Assembly: GCF_904849725.1 (NCBI RefSeq)
Contig: NC_058523.1
Coordinates: forward strand, 167,134,689-167,198,688
DNA length: 64,000 bases
Reading direction: 5' to 3'
Source: Hordeum vulgare subsp. vulgare
Lineage: Eukaryota; Streptophyta; Magnoliopsida; Poales; Poaceae
The position numbers were made by a program, and so were the translations under genes. Positions 47,664 through 59,390 of this stretch are shown here, one piece after another. Numbering within the stretch: position 1 is the stretch's first letter; each line of letters starts with the position of its first letter. The notes under the pieces were generated by a model, which was not told the origin of the DNA, made no database searches, and was given only the letters and a program-made list of their open reading frames with translations.

Positions 47664-50600
47664 TCTCTTCATTCAACACCCTTTGTGAGGCTTCCAGCGG
47701 GTTCATCCACACTTTGGCTTATGGCTCAAGACTTATGACGTCAAGCCAAAGTCAGCCAACAGCTAACACACCGACTATGGTGGGGTCGTGATTAGCAAAC
47801 TTCCCCGGGTCAAATGGCCGGAGGGCACTATCAACGACACCATCACGGCGTGGCAAAAGGAGTGATTTTACATCACTAAGCTTCGGGAAGCAAGTTGGTC
47901 AGCACCTACCGAGTTTAGATCCGTAACCCCCCGAGAGGCTAATCTCGTGGGTGAAAAGGGATCTCGACTGGGGATCATCCTCGCAGGTGAAGGCGCTAGA
48001 GAAGCGCGTCAAGCAGATGGTGGAGGCGAATATGAAGCTGACCTACGTGCTTCGAGTCATGCTCTACCGCCACATCCTTCGCTGCTAGTATTGGTACACT
48101 CCAATGTGGTGCCACAAGCTCGGAGACCCACGCAGCATTACTCATTTCTACCACATTACCCTCGAGAAGTCACAGAAAGTGTTGTTCAAACCTCAACAAG
48201 AATGGTCGGCCGAGGAAGAATACATCGGCTTGGATGTCGACCACCCTCCCTTAGAGGTATGACAACGCCTTTATTCTTTATTTAAAGCTTTTAATCTTTA
48301 TCAGGGATCTTATCTTTTCCCCCACCATCCCTGCACGGCTAGCTGGAAAAGGTCAAGAAAATAAACGGCCCACCCCCCTGCCCAAGGATCCCAGGTTGCA
48401 ATTGTGACCGCGATGCTCATGGTGGCGCCATATATGGTGCGAGAGAAAAAGGAGAAGAAGAAAAGGGAGACCTACGGGGGTCAATGCTCAAGGGGTCCTC
48501 TGGATGCCAAGTATGGAGACACCCACGCCTCCTCTATCTACGAGGAAAAGGAGGCGGAGGATGAAGAGTAAAAGGATTCCCTACAAACAAGAAAGAGGGC
48601 GGCACCGGAGGAGGCCAAGGAGGGTCTGCCTCCCGGGCTACGAAGAGACCCTACCGAAGCAAGGTCGTCTTGCCCGTAGACAACCCTGATTCCAATGAGG
48701 ACTCTGGGGCCTACGAGAGGGTTCCACAAAGGACCCTGAGGATTAAGCCCCGGGCCCAAAGGTACGGAATTCAAATTATATTTAATGGAATTATACTGAG
48801 CTTCTGTTGATAAACATACTCACTCCTTTCTCTGACGTAGCCCTGCTCGAGACCTCCCGACCGATCAGGTCTCAAAGGGGGATTCACCATCGGCCAAACA
48901 GGCGGAGAGCGGGAATGCATCTCGCACTACTCTCCCTCAGCCTTCGGACGAGACTGTGAAGGTGATATACCACCAGGCCCCTATGAACGCGGAGGATGAG
49001 GTGGCGATAGCCGAGGTAAGTAACTCGACCACCGAAGACCAGGAGGTTCTGACCTAGGTTCATGCCCCGGTCACCGGAACCCAGGAGGTCGATCCCCTCC
49101 AAACGAGGGGAGAGGAGGGCTTTGGTGTGTTTGAGCTTCCTCTGGAGACACCTCCAAGGAGCCCTGATCCTCCGACATCTTCCTCGTTGCCTTCGGCACC
49201 GCCTGTGACAGAACGGGTTGCGGCCGAGTGGCCTGCAATGATGGAGGAGGCTCTATCCGGCTCCTCCATCGCCGATGAACTTCGCATCATTAGGGGTGCG
49301 ATTCTTCGAAGCATCCAGTCCATTGATAGCGGACTGAAGGGAGCCTTTTGCTGTTTGTTGGCACGTTTCAATGTAAACCAAGTAGTGCTGAACCTGTTTA
49401 TAGGTTTTTACATGCCTTATAGGTATGATAGCCCCCGAGCCATGGGTGAGTTCAAAAACTTACGTGTGGCTCAAAAGAACTCATGATCTTTGAACAAAAT
49501 CAGTTCGAGGACCCATGAACTATAACAACATAGTAGGGTACTTCGAACAAATATCCCAATATTGTTAGTTCTAATGCTTATCAATCCCTATTTTATCTTG
49601 TAGCCTCGTCCTCGGCTATGGCTACCAACGCCCTTGAACTTGCTGAGCTGAACTGGAACTCCAGGTTTTTGATGTGGAGCTCAGTCAACTTAATAGTCTG
49701 CTCGACGAGAAGCAGGGTAAGCCTACTCCATGGTGTTGAGACTCTTGTTGTACTTTATAAGTTTAGTACTATCTGGATTTTCTATAAGACATTGTAATTT
49801 TTGATTATGTCAGCAGCTACGGGCACGGAGTTGGAAAAACTCACAGCTGAATTGGAGAAGGCCAAGCAGGAGGCCGCCACTCATAAGATGGTGGCGGAGA
49901 AGACCGCCGCGGAGGTAAGATCGCTTAAGATTGAGAGCGGCGGGCACAAGGCTAGAGTAGCCGAGGTCCAGCAGGAGCTTCAAGACGCGAGCACTAAAAG
50001 CGAGGCATTGGAATAGAAGTTCAAGGAACAAGCGGCTGAGCTCTCCAAGCTGTCCTTGGAACTCAAATCAGAGCGGGTAGAGAGAGATTCTTCAAATAAG
50101 AAGTGCATGAGGCCAAGAAGATTGCGGATGCTAAGCCATACTTACTACAAAGTGTCTTTGGTGGAAACAGGTTTGCCTCTCTTACACAGTTATGGCCTTC
50201 TCGAGGCACCTTCACGGACATCCCGCGGAGTGCAGCAGACATGGCCAAGCACTACGCGGTCCACAATGAGGACATCGAGCAAAGTCTTTTCTGGACGCAG
50301 TTCCATACTCCCGAGCCCAACCCCCTTCTTGTCAATCTGATGAAGCAACTCAAGGAGTTGCATAGGATGGAGTTGCATAGGATGGCGGAGCCGGCCATGA
50401 AGGACCTGTGTATCCAGTTGCGGCCCGCCGAGCCTCTTCCGAGCAGCTACTTCGGCTTAGTGTAGAAGTTGTATGACGCAGTGCCTCAGCTCGATGTCCT
50501 GAAGCATTGTGTCTACATAGAGGGAGATCAGATGGTTTTTGCGAGGACCATGATGCACTGGCAAGGGGTGAATCCCCTTACGATGGCAACATCACCTATG

Positions 50601-50693
50601 CCTGCCGGAAAGGAACATCGGCGGTCAGAGGTTTATTTTTGTGCCACGATGGAGGGTGCTCGGGCAATCGAAACCTAGTGTTCCAAAGATATA
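47664..50693 (+). pseudogene. Coiled-coil transposon protein, C-terminal parts
   Basis: Continues the gene cut at 12792. Recognisable blocks: a degenerate FGLW-type block near 47712-47760, a charged segment near 47980-48260, a Pro/Ser-rich acidic segment (48884-49370), a coiled coil rich in Glu/Lys/Ala (49801-50100, e.g. ELEKLTAELEKAKQEAATHK) and the conserved tail (50103-50680, with YLLQSVFGGNRFASLTQLW and LRPAEPLPSSYFGLV). GT-AG-like junctions between blocks fit an intron-containing gene. Stops at 50014-50016 and 50463-50465 and several frame changes show decay. Confidence 0.6.
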
Positions 50694-51145
50694 ATTTATG
50701 AGTAGGTATTTTAGTGTGCCTTGGAACAATCTATCATTATGAAACTTGTCCCGATCTAATGCACTTTGAATTATTTTTTGACTCATGTTTGGTAGTTTAA
50801 TCTGAAAGTTTCCAGTCGTTGATTTCAGCCCCCATGTAAAGACTACAAGGGGTGTTTTGACATCTGCACTGTGACCCTTAGCCGATATATCGGTTCTCGG
50901 AGGTGGTAGTGTGTGAAGGAAATGAGGCAATCGGACTATTCGGCTTTAGTGCTTTCAGTTAGCCTTAGGAGCTTTAATTCGGGGAGCTAGCCCCCAGTTT
51001 TTGTGGTGGTCGGATAAACCGGATTTGGAAATAGTTACCACAAGGTTCCTAAAGGAACAAACCCCTTCGTATGACACGGAATAAAACCTCCATCGGTCTT
51101 TAGTACTTCAGCTCGGATTGCACACCAGTTCTTGCTCATTATGAC
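50694..51145 (+). other. 3' noncoding tail of the gypsy-like element
   Basis: No coding signal. It includes ttagtacttcagctcggatt, a phrase I recall from the tails of such elements. Cut at 51146 by the Fatima-like LTR; atgac (51141-51145) should be the TSD. Confidence 0.5.
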
Positions 51146-52670
51146 TGATACATCCATTTTGCATCATGCTTTTATATCGATATTTATTGCATTATGGGCT
51201 GTTAATACACATTATGGTACGATACTTATGCATTTTCTCTCTTATTTTACAAGGTTTACATGAAGAGGAAGATTGCCGGGAGCTAGAATTCTGGACCGGA
51301 AAAGGAACAAATCTGAGAGACCTATCCTGCACAGCTCCAAAAGTCCTGAAAAGTAAGAGAGAATTGTTTTGGAATATATAAAAAATATTGGGCGAAAGAA
51401 ATTACCAGAGGGGACCCACCAAGATGTCACAAGCCAAGGGGATGCGGCCTACCCCCCTAGTCGCGCCCTACAGGCTTGTCGGCCGCCTGGCACGCCTCCG
51501 ATTCCCATCTTCTGCTATATGAAGGGTTTTGACCTCGAAAAAATCATATCAAAGCTTTTGAGATGAGGCGCTGCTGTCTCGAGGTGGAACTTCGCCACAA
51601 CCAATCTAGAGCTCCGGCGAAGCTATTCCCCCGGGGAAACTTACCTCCCGAATGGGAAACCAAATCCATCGTCATCACCAACGACCCTCTCATCGAGAGG
51701 CGGTCAATATCCATCAACATGTTCATCAGCACCATCTCCTCTCCAAACCCTAGTTCATCTCTTGTATCCGATCTTTGTCTCAAAACCTCAGATTGGTACA
51801 CGTGGGTTGCTAGTAGTGTTGATTACTCCTTGTAGTTGATGCTAGTTGGTTTATTTTGTGGCAGATTATATGTTCAGATCCTTAATGATTATTAATACTC
51901 CTATGATTATGAACATGAATCTGCTTTCTGAGTAATTACGTTTGTTCCTGAGGACATGAGATAAGTCTTGAAATAATTAATCATGTGAATTTGGTATTTG
52001 TTCGATATTTCGATAAGATGTATGTTGTCTCTCCTCTACTGGTTTCATGTGAACATCGACTACATGACACTTCACCATTATTTGGGCCTAGGGGAAGGCA
52101 TTGGGAAGTAATAAGTAGATGATGGGTTGCTAGAGTGACGGAAGCTAAAACCCTAGTTTATGAATTTCTTCGTAAGGGGCTGGTTTGGATCCATATGTTT
52201 CATGCTATCGTTAGATTTATCTTAATTCTTCTTTCGTAGTTGCGGATGCTTGCGAGAGAGGTTAATCATAAGTGGGATGTTTGTCCAAGTAAGGGCAACA
52301 CCCAAGAACCGGTCCACCCACATATCAAATTATCAAAGTAACGAACATGAATCATAAGAGCATGATGAAAACTAGCTTGACATAAATTCCCATGTGTCCT
52401 CGCGACCGCTTTTCTTTATATAAGAGTTTTTTCAGGCTTGTACTTTGCTACAAAAAGGATTGGGCCACTTTTATTTACCATCGTTACATTTGTTACTTGC
52501 TACCCGTTACGAATTACCTTATCACAAAACTATTTGTTAGCAATAATTTGAGTGCTTCCAGAGAATACCTTACTGAAAACCACTTGTCATTTCCTTATGC
52601 TCCTCGTTGGGTTCGACACTCTTACTTATCAAAAGGACTACGATAGATCCCCTACACTTGTGGGTCATCA
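51146..52670 (+). repeat. Fatima-like 5' LTR (1525 bp)
   Basis: tgatacatccattttgcatc ... tgggtcatca. Matches the partial 3' LTR at 63362. TATA-like tgctatatgaagg near 51513-51525. Confidence 0.9.
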
Positions 52671-52681
52671 AGACTCTTTTC

Positions 52682-52698
52682 TGGCACCGTTGCCAAGG
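52682..52698 (+). promoter_or_regulatory. Primer binding site (mutated tRNA-Asp type)
   Basis: TGGCACCGTTGCCAAGG differs from the perfect site at 38894 by three G-to-A changes, two of them at CpG positions, as expected after cytosine methylation and deamination. Confidence 0.8.
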
Positions 52699-52776
52699 AG
52701 TGAAGCGCCTTTGGTGAGTAGAACTTCGTAAGAAGAAATTTATATAGTGTGCTGAAATGTACTGTCACTTGTCACT

Positions 52777-55394
52777 ATGGAAAATAATCCTTTGAGGGGC
52801 TTGTTCTGGGTATCTTCACCATGACCGGAAGCACAAAGAGATGGTGCTCAACCTGCTACACCTACTGAAAATATTTATTATGAAATTCCTTCGGGTATGA
52901 TAGAAAAACTGCTAGCTAATCTTTATGCAGGAGATGGAACACTACATCCTGATTTGCATCTAATCTATGTAGATGAAGTTTGTGGATTATTTAAGCTTGC
53001 AGGTCTACCCGAGGATGATGTCAAGAAGAAGGTCTTTCATTTATTTTTGAAGGAAAAGGTGTTGACATGGTATAGGCTATGTGATGATATTGGATCATGG
53101 AATTACAACCGATTGAAATTGGAATTTATCAGAAGTTTTATCCTATGCATCTAGTTCATCGTGATCGGAATTATATTTATAATTTTTGGCCTCGTGAAGG
53201 AGAAAAAATCGCTCAAGCTTGGGGGAGGCTGAAGTCAATGTTATATTCATGCTCCGATCATGAGCTCCGAGAGAAATTATTATTCAGAATTTTTATGCTC
53301 GGCTCTCTCGTAATGATCAATCCATGCTCGACACTTCTTGTGCTTGCCTTCATGAAGAAAGATATTGAATTCAAATGGGACTTATTGGAAAGAATGAAAC
53401 CCAACTGTGAAGATTGGGAACTCGACGAAGGTAATGTGTCAGGTATAAGCCTTAAGTTTGATTGTGTTAAATCCTTTATAGACAACGATGCTTTTCGTGA
53501 TTGTAGCACTAAATATGTACTTCACTCTAAGGTAGTAGCTCCATTCTATGAATCCTTTGCTACTCATGTTGATCTCCCCAAGGAGAAGTGGTTTAAATAT
53601 CATCCTCCCATTGAAGTTAATGTGGTTGAACCTATTAAGTTTGAAGAAGATACTATTATTTATGATCTTGATTATGCTATTCCTACTACTTTTATTGAGA
53701 AACCACCCTTTCCTGTTAGAATAAAGGAACATGCTAAAGCTTCAAATGTGGTTCGTAAGAGTTATACTAGAACACCTATACCTCCTGAACAAATTAAAGT
53801 TGAACCTAATATTGCTATGGTTAAAGATCTCTTGGTTTATAATATTGATGGGCATGTCATTCATTTCTGTGATGACGCTGCTAGAATTGCTACACCTGAT
53901 ACTAAAGGTAAACATAGACCAATTGCCGACGTGCCTGTTGTTTCTGTTAAAATAGGAGATCATTGCTATCATGGCTTATGTGATGTGGGTGCTAGTGTGA
54001 GTGCAATTTCCTTTACCTTATACCAAGAAATTATGACTGATATTGCACCAACCGAATTAGAGGAAATTGATGTTACCATCAAGCTTGCTAATAGAGATAC
54101 TATTGCACCAATTGGGATTGTTAGAGATGTTGAAGTCTTGTGAATAAAGTATCCTACTGATTTTCTTGTTCTTGGTTCCCCACAAGATGATTTTTGTCCC
54201 ATTATATTCGGTAGACCCTTTTTGAATATTGTTAATGCTAAGATTGATTGTCAAAAACATACGGTTATTGTAAGTTTCACGGATGCATCTCACGAGTTCA
54301 ATTTCTCTAAATTTTGTAGACAACCCCATGACAAAGTATTGCCTAGTAAAGATGAAATTATTGGTCTCCCTTCTATTGTTGTGCCTCCTACCGATGCCTT
54401 AGAACAATATTTCCCAGACCATGAAAAAGATATGCATATGAATGAAAGGAATGAAATAGATAAGATTTTCTTTGATCAACAGCCTATTTTGAAACACAAC
54501 CTGCTTGTTGAAATACTCGGGGATGCTCCTCCACTTAAGGGTGATCCCGTGTTTGAGCTTAAACAATTACCTGGTACACTGAAGTATGCTTATCTTGATG
54601 AAAAGGAGATATATCATGTTATTATTAGTGCTAACCTTTTACAGCATGGAGAAAAGAGATTATTAAAAACTCTTAGGAAGCATCATGTCGCTATTGGATA
54701 TACTCTTGATGACCTTAAGGGCATTAGTCGCACTCTATGTCAGCACCAAATCAATATGGAGCCTGATGCGAAACTAGTTGTTGATCACCAATGATGATTA
54801 AATCCTAAAATGAAGGAAGTGGTAAGAAATGAAATACCAAAGCTTCTAGAGGTAGGTATAATTTATCCTATTGCTGACAGTAGATGGGTTGGTCCCGTTC
54901 ATTGTATCCCTAAAAAGGGAGGTATTACCGTTGTTCCGAATGATAAAGATGAACCGATCCTCCAAAGAATTGTTACAGAATATAGAATGGTAATTGATTT
55001 TAGGAAATTAAATAAGGCTACTTGAAAGGCTATCCAGACATACACATTTTTGCTTTCTGGATGGTTATTCAGGCTTCTCTCAAATACCTGTATCGAAAGA
55101 AGATCAAGAGAAGACCTCTTTTACTTGCCGTTTCGGTACCTTTGCTTATAGACGTATGCCTTTCGGTTTATGCAATGCACCTGCTACCTTCCAAAGATGT
55201 ATGATGGCTACATTCTGTGACTTTTGTGAAAAGATTGTTGAGCTTTTCATGGATGATTTTTCCATTTAGGGAACTTCCTTTGATGATTGCTTGAGCAACG
55301 TTGATCGAGTTTTGCAGAGATGTGCAAAAATTAATCTAGTCTTGAATTGGGAAAAGTTCCACTTTATGGTTACTGAAGGCATTGCCTTTGTCGG
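52777..55394 (+). pseudogene. Fatima-like gag-protease-RT polyprotein, decayed and truncated
   Basis: Starts at ATG 52777 (MENNPLRGLF). TGA at 52822; gag core LKEKVLTWYRLCDDIGSWNY; a frameshift near 53130; protease with YHGLCDVGASVSAIS (about 53970) and PIIFGRPFLNI. Stops follow at 54141, two consecutive TGA from 54792, and TGA at 55023. RT motifs: VGPVHCIPKKGGI, MVIDFRKLNKAT, then a deletion of roughly 60-70 bases, MPFGLCNAPATFQRCM and the catalytic FMDDF (55246-55260). The RT breaks off at 55394, where another element is inserted. RNase H and integrase are absent. Confidence 0.85.
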
Positions 55395-56263
55395 TGTTCT
55401 CGGAACGGGGGTACCCAGACCTGCCTGCCTGTGGCCTAGGGCTGGCCCACTTCGTCAACACAAGACCGGCAAGGAACATCATCATCCTGAACAAGGTCTT
55501 CGCGAGGGGCCAAGCGTCGCGAGGAAGAGCGTCATCAAGACCCGCAAGGGGTCTCCTCAGGACCCCTCTAGAGTGGCGGCTATTTCAAGGCAAGATTGGG
55601 CCTCACGAGTCAAGGGTGACGCCATGGAACGACAGGCAATCAGAAGATGGTAGGACAGGACAGTTCCCCTTTGGTGCAAAGAAGGTGGGAGCGTATCAGG
55701 GCTCCAAAGGCATCTCCTAAAGGTTTCCCTTCTGGTGCAACAAGCCCATGGTCACCCATCGGCAGGACGGACGTCATCCCTGTGCTAACTTCTGCGGCGC
55801 TGGCAGTGGCTTTGTAGGCGAAGACCACTTTTGACAGGGGAAGCATGTCCCCTTGTCTCCCTCCAAAACTGGTCGTTGTGGGATCCCTTCCCGCCTACGA
55901 TAAGGGAAGAGGACCCACGCCTCCACTATAAAGAGAGAGGGTAGGATACCTGAGAGAAGGATCGATTCATCATAACCCTAGGGCAACGCACCAAGCCACT
56001 CGGTCCTCGGAGGCTCAAGAGCACTTTACTATCTCGTTCGTCAACCTCCTCAGAGGCAATCCACCAAAAGCAAGAGTATGGTTTTACGCTTCACAACGGC
56101 CCGAACCTGGGTAAACTACTGTGTTCTGAGTTCACCTCACCTTCGAGTGAGGTCTTGGCCGTCCCCATCGAGTAGCGTGCTAGGTGAGGCAAAGCAGGGA
56201 GAGACCTTCGTACACGCCCCAGTGTTTGAATCCTTAGGGTTTTGCGGAGCCCGAAATATGACA
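55395..56263 (+). repeat. 5' LTR of the GC-rich gypsy-type element (869 bp)
   Basis: tgttctcggaacgg ... ccgaaatatgaca, directly followed by tttggcgcgccatgtagggg (56264-56283), a typical gypsy PBS position and form. TATA box actataaagag at about 55925-55935. Confidence 0.65.
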
Positions 56264-56332
56264 TTTGGCGCGCCATGTAGGGGGCGTGTGAAGGCTTTAT
56301 TCTAGCTTCCTCCATCCCAGACCACTGCACCG

Positions 56333-57318
56333 ATGGTCGGCGACCAACCGGCTTATCCGAGCCTCGTCGAGCTGATATCTGACCACCACTTCACAGCGGT
56401 TGGAGGCTCGCATACCAGCGTCACGGGATCAAGTGGCTCGTACCAAGCCATCAACATCGTCTCCACCGTGACGGCCACCCTTGCCACCCAGGCGCATGGG
56501 GGCTGGGCGGCGGCCCGGGCACCCGCAATGCGCCGCATCAACTTGGGAGACCTCAGCGCCCACGACGCATTGCTGATGGCAAGAGAGATGCTTCACCAAA
56601 GACCGACACCAGGGGGCTTAGACGCCTGGGTGGACCACATCATGGAGCTGATCGCCATCTCCTAAAAGACCATCCAGCCTGGTGCATCCTAAAGGCCACA
56701 GGCGTCGGGCGCGGGGGGTTTGCACCACGTGCCGACCCCCGAGCCCGCAAGCTTTGGGGTCCTGCCCACCCTGGGCGGGGCTGAGAAATGTGCACTTCGC
56801 GCTACCCTCCACCTTCTCCAGACCCCAGTGACCGGCCATGAAGCGCACCATGCTGAAAACCACCAGAGAAGCGAGGAGAACGCCAGGGCGACCGACGCCC
56901 ACGCTGACGCACATCACGGAGACCACGTCGGACCTCGACAGCCGGGGGCGGCTACTCAGGAACGCTCCCTCTGGCGCAACGAGCAAAGGGCGGAGGCGAT
57001 GGCGCACGCGAATTACGGCAACAGAGACGGGACGGGACACCAAGGAGGGAATCAACATCGGGCGGCGCCAGGACCAGGCCACGGCGGCAACATGAACAAG
57101 CGACTCTGCGTGGAGGATTGTCGTATGAAGATCCCCCTCCACCGCCAAGAGGGACCGCCACCGTCTCACTGATGACCGGCCGCGGGGGATGGGCAAGCAA
57201 CTACATGGAGCCATACGCGCCAGAGTATGCGGCACTACCTGATACTCCTGAGGAAGAAGTGCTTCAGACATCCCCCCGGGGTGTCTATCGACTTCAGAAG
57301 TGAGAAACGTTTGGGGGG
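56333..57318 (+). pseudogene. Internal ORFs of the GC-rich element, function unknown
   Basis: A first open frame (56333-56665, MVGDQPAYPSLVELISDHHF, 110 aa) ends at TAA. A second (56720-57172) is rich in His, Arg, Ala and Gly; a third short frame continues to about 57303 (MEPYAPEYAALPDTPEEEV). By position and composition this is a decayed gag-like or carrier protein of a non-autonomous element. I do not recognise a family. Antisense ORFs over this region are GC-driven shadows. Confidence 0.4.
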
Positions 57319-58112
57319 CCCTGTGTAACAGACCAGATGTATTCATTTCCATATTTGTACTCCTTCCCTATTTGATGTAGGCTCTATTGAACCATGTTTA
57401 TATGTTATATAAAGTTGTCATTTCATGTCATCATTTTGCATCATGACATCCACTTGCATTCTTGGCATTCCTTTCTTGTGTTGCTAGTGGTTGATCTACC
57501 ATGGGGGTGCTCGTGTGGATATAAGTGTGGGTTGTATGGTGGTTGTTGCAAACTATGGTATTTTCAAAACAATGCTAAAAACCCTTCCCCTTTGTTTATT
57601 TTAATTTGTGTGTTAGACTTGGTTTGGTCCTGTTTTTAAAATGTTATTTATTTAGAGGATTCAATTGTGGTTTAGGGGGTAACTCTCATTCTTGTATTAG
57701 ACTTTAGATCAATGTTGGTTTTTATCAACAATAGCATGTAAATCCCTATTTTGGTTGTAATTTATTTTGTCCAAAAATGTAGTTTATATTTTTGTTAAAT
57801 AGGGCATAATTCTCTCATGCCCTACCTATTTTTTATTTTTCCAAAAATATTTGTGTTGCCTTTGAGGTATTTTGGTTGGTTGTTGTTTTATTTATTTTGT
57901 GTTGCCTTTTGTTTTCCCTGTTTTAGTCGGGCGCCAGGTGGGCCGGCTCTCTCCTCTCCACCTGGGCCTCGTCCCTCTTTTCTCTCTCACGCGGCCCTCT
58001 CCCCTTTCCTTCTTCCTCCTTCTGACGCCGTCCCCCACCCCCCGTGTTGCTTTCCGTCAGGGTTAAGAGAGAGAGGGAGGTCGTGCAACACCGGTGCCGT
58101 CCCTTCCTTCCC

Positions 58113-58225
58113 CTATTTAAGCCTCGGCATGCGTGCCCGGTAGGGTTTACCCCTATTCCCCATCGCGCCGCCACTCTCTCTTCCTCCTCCTCCTCCATAT
58201 CTCTCCCTCCCAGGTAATTCTCTGT
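58113..58225 (+). promoter_or_regulatory. Promoter core of the giant LTR
   Basis: TATA-like ccctatttaagcc (58112-58124) after a GC-rich stretch, then a CT-rich leader (ctctcttcctcctcctcctc near 58174-58193), resembling plant Y-patch promoters. A splice-donor-like ccag|gtaattc occurs at 58209-58218. Confidence 0.45.
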
Positions 58226-58800
58226 AGGTTACTTAGAGCAGACCCGATAGAGAGACCAGATCGCCGCCGTCTCCCTCTGCGTTGCCGTCGTCTCTGGCAT
58301 CGGCAAGCATTTCCAGGAGCACGGGAGGACTCCCCGCGTTCCGTTCCAGGCACTAGGAGTCTCGGAGGTCCAATGCTGCGACGGCCACTTCCTCGTCTAC
58401 GTTGTCGTCGTGCTGCTCCGTCGTGGTCGGCCTACTTCGGCTCCTGCTTCTTCCGCGACCTTTGTTCCCCCTGCGACGACTTCGTGTTTGCCCAGGGTGA
58501 GCACGCCGTCTCTTTTCCCCTCTTCCTTCTTCCCTAGATGTGCTATTACATGTTGGCTGCCTTGTTGTCGTCGTCGTGCCAAAAGAAGTGCCACGCCGGC
58601 CACCCACCGTTGCGGGCTTCCTCCCGCCATGCTAAGCCGGGGAATGGGTTCCCCTGGGATCCCGCATCAAGTGTCGTTTGTCGCCGCGACGAGTAGGTCA
58701 CCCGAGACTTGCCCGAGAGGATCCCCTGTTCCGGCCACGTAGGATGCAGTAGAGCAGAGGGGGCTTCTCAAAAGAGCAACACCCCCTCTATGTTAAGATT

Positions 58801-58877
58801 TGCCAGCCTAGCGCAGTGGCAACCGAGTCGTGTGCCTCGCAAGCGTCACGGGTTCGATTCCTCCAGGCACCCTTTTC
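58801..58877 (+). ncRNA. tRNA-like Pol III unit 1 in the giant LTR
   Basis: An A-box-like tagcgcagtggc (58809-58820) and a B box ggttcgattc (58851-58860) have tRNA spacing. 5' tgcc pairs with ggca at 58866-58869, about 70 bases apart, as a partial acceptor stem. A TTTT run (58873-58876) follows as a possible Pol III terminator. The T stem is imperfect, so this is a tRNA-derived or decayed unit, not a confident tRNA gene. Confidence 0.4.
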
Positions 58878-58942
58878 TTTTATTCGTGGTTCCAATGCAG
58901 CGCCAGAGAGGGGTCACCTTGCCTGTAGCCCTCTCTCTGTTA

Positions 58943-59026
58943 AGCCCCGATGGCCTAGCCGAGTGTTGTGGGTCTGGTGGTTGCACCAGGGGGTTGTGGG
59001 TTCGATCCAACATCCTCCCCCTTTTT
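58943..59026 (+). ncRNA. tRNA-like Pol III unit 2 in the giant LTR
   Basis: A box tggcctagccga (58951-58962), close to the consensus TRGCNNAGYNGG; anticodon-arm-like hairpin ctggtg/caccag around 58974-58989; B box ggttcgatcc (58999-59008); TTTTT at 59022-59026. Same orientation as unit 1 and about 70 bases downstream. The T stem is imperfect. Confidence 0.4.
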
Positions 59027-59137
59027 ATTTTTGATTTTATTTTTTTCCCTATTGCTGTTAATTTTTGTGTTGATTTATTTGCTGCCAGGGCTTGCTTGTT
59101 GTTTTCATTTCTTTCTCTCATGTTGCACTAGGGTTGT

Positions 59138-59390
59138 AGTGTATGTGTGTGTAGATAGGGTGTAGAGTGCATATGTGCATGAGTGTGCACATACACTTGT
59201 GCAAGAGGGCCTAATCTCTTATGTGTGCATATATACATGTGTGTGGGTGTGATTCTTCTATGTGAGTGTTTATGTGAGTAGTTCTTGTGTGTGTGCATGT
59301 GTAGGTGTTGATGGTGTGGTGTGAGTCCACATATACAAGTGCATGTGTATGTGTGTGCACATGTGTGTGTGTGTGTGGATGAACACATTT
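59138..59390. repeat. GT-rich low-complexity tract
   Basis: Irregular tgtgtg and tgcatgtg runs, e.g. gtgtgtgtgtgtg near 59363-59377. Antisense His/Thr-rich ORFs here are artefacts. Confidence 0.85.

Larger units (their letters stand above)
11482..51145 (+). mobile_element. Gypsy-like element with a coiled-coil 'putative gypsy type transposon' gene, split by the Angela insertion
   Basis: The element occupies 11482-12792 and 47664-51145. Its left LTR-like end starts tatcggcgtc, probably a mutated TG start; catgc (11477-11481) is the expected TSD position. Its internal protein belongs to a family widespread in grass genomes and annotated as putative gypsy type transposon (Transposase_28-like). 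It has no RT or integrase, so it is non-autonomous. The right end is cut at 51146 by a Fatima-like element and the remainder lies beyond the window. Confidence 0.6.

Noticed and set aside
56618..57352. 244-codon open frame on the minus strand
   Set aside because: Antisense to GC-rich internal ORFs; high GC depletes stops. No recognisable motif.
58133..58537. 134-codon Arg/Pro-rich ORF after the giant LTR promoter
   Set aside because: GC- and CT-rich leader composition produces it; overlapping ORFs on both strands look alike. It could include an upstream exon of the acidic ORF, but I cannot show that.
58801..59026. Functional nuclear tRNA genes
   Set aside because: T stems and acceptor stems are imperfect and no convincing anticodon loop could be assigned; kept only as tRNA-like units.
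59128..59388. His/Thr-rich ORF on the minus strand
   Set aside because: Translation of a GT-rich tract.
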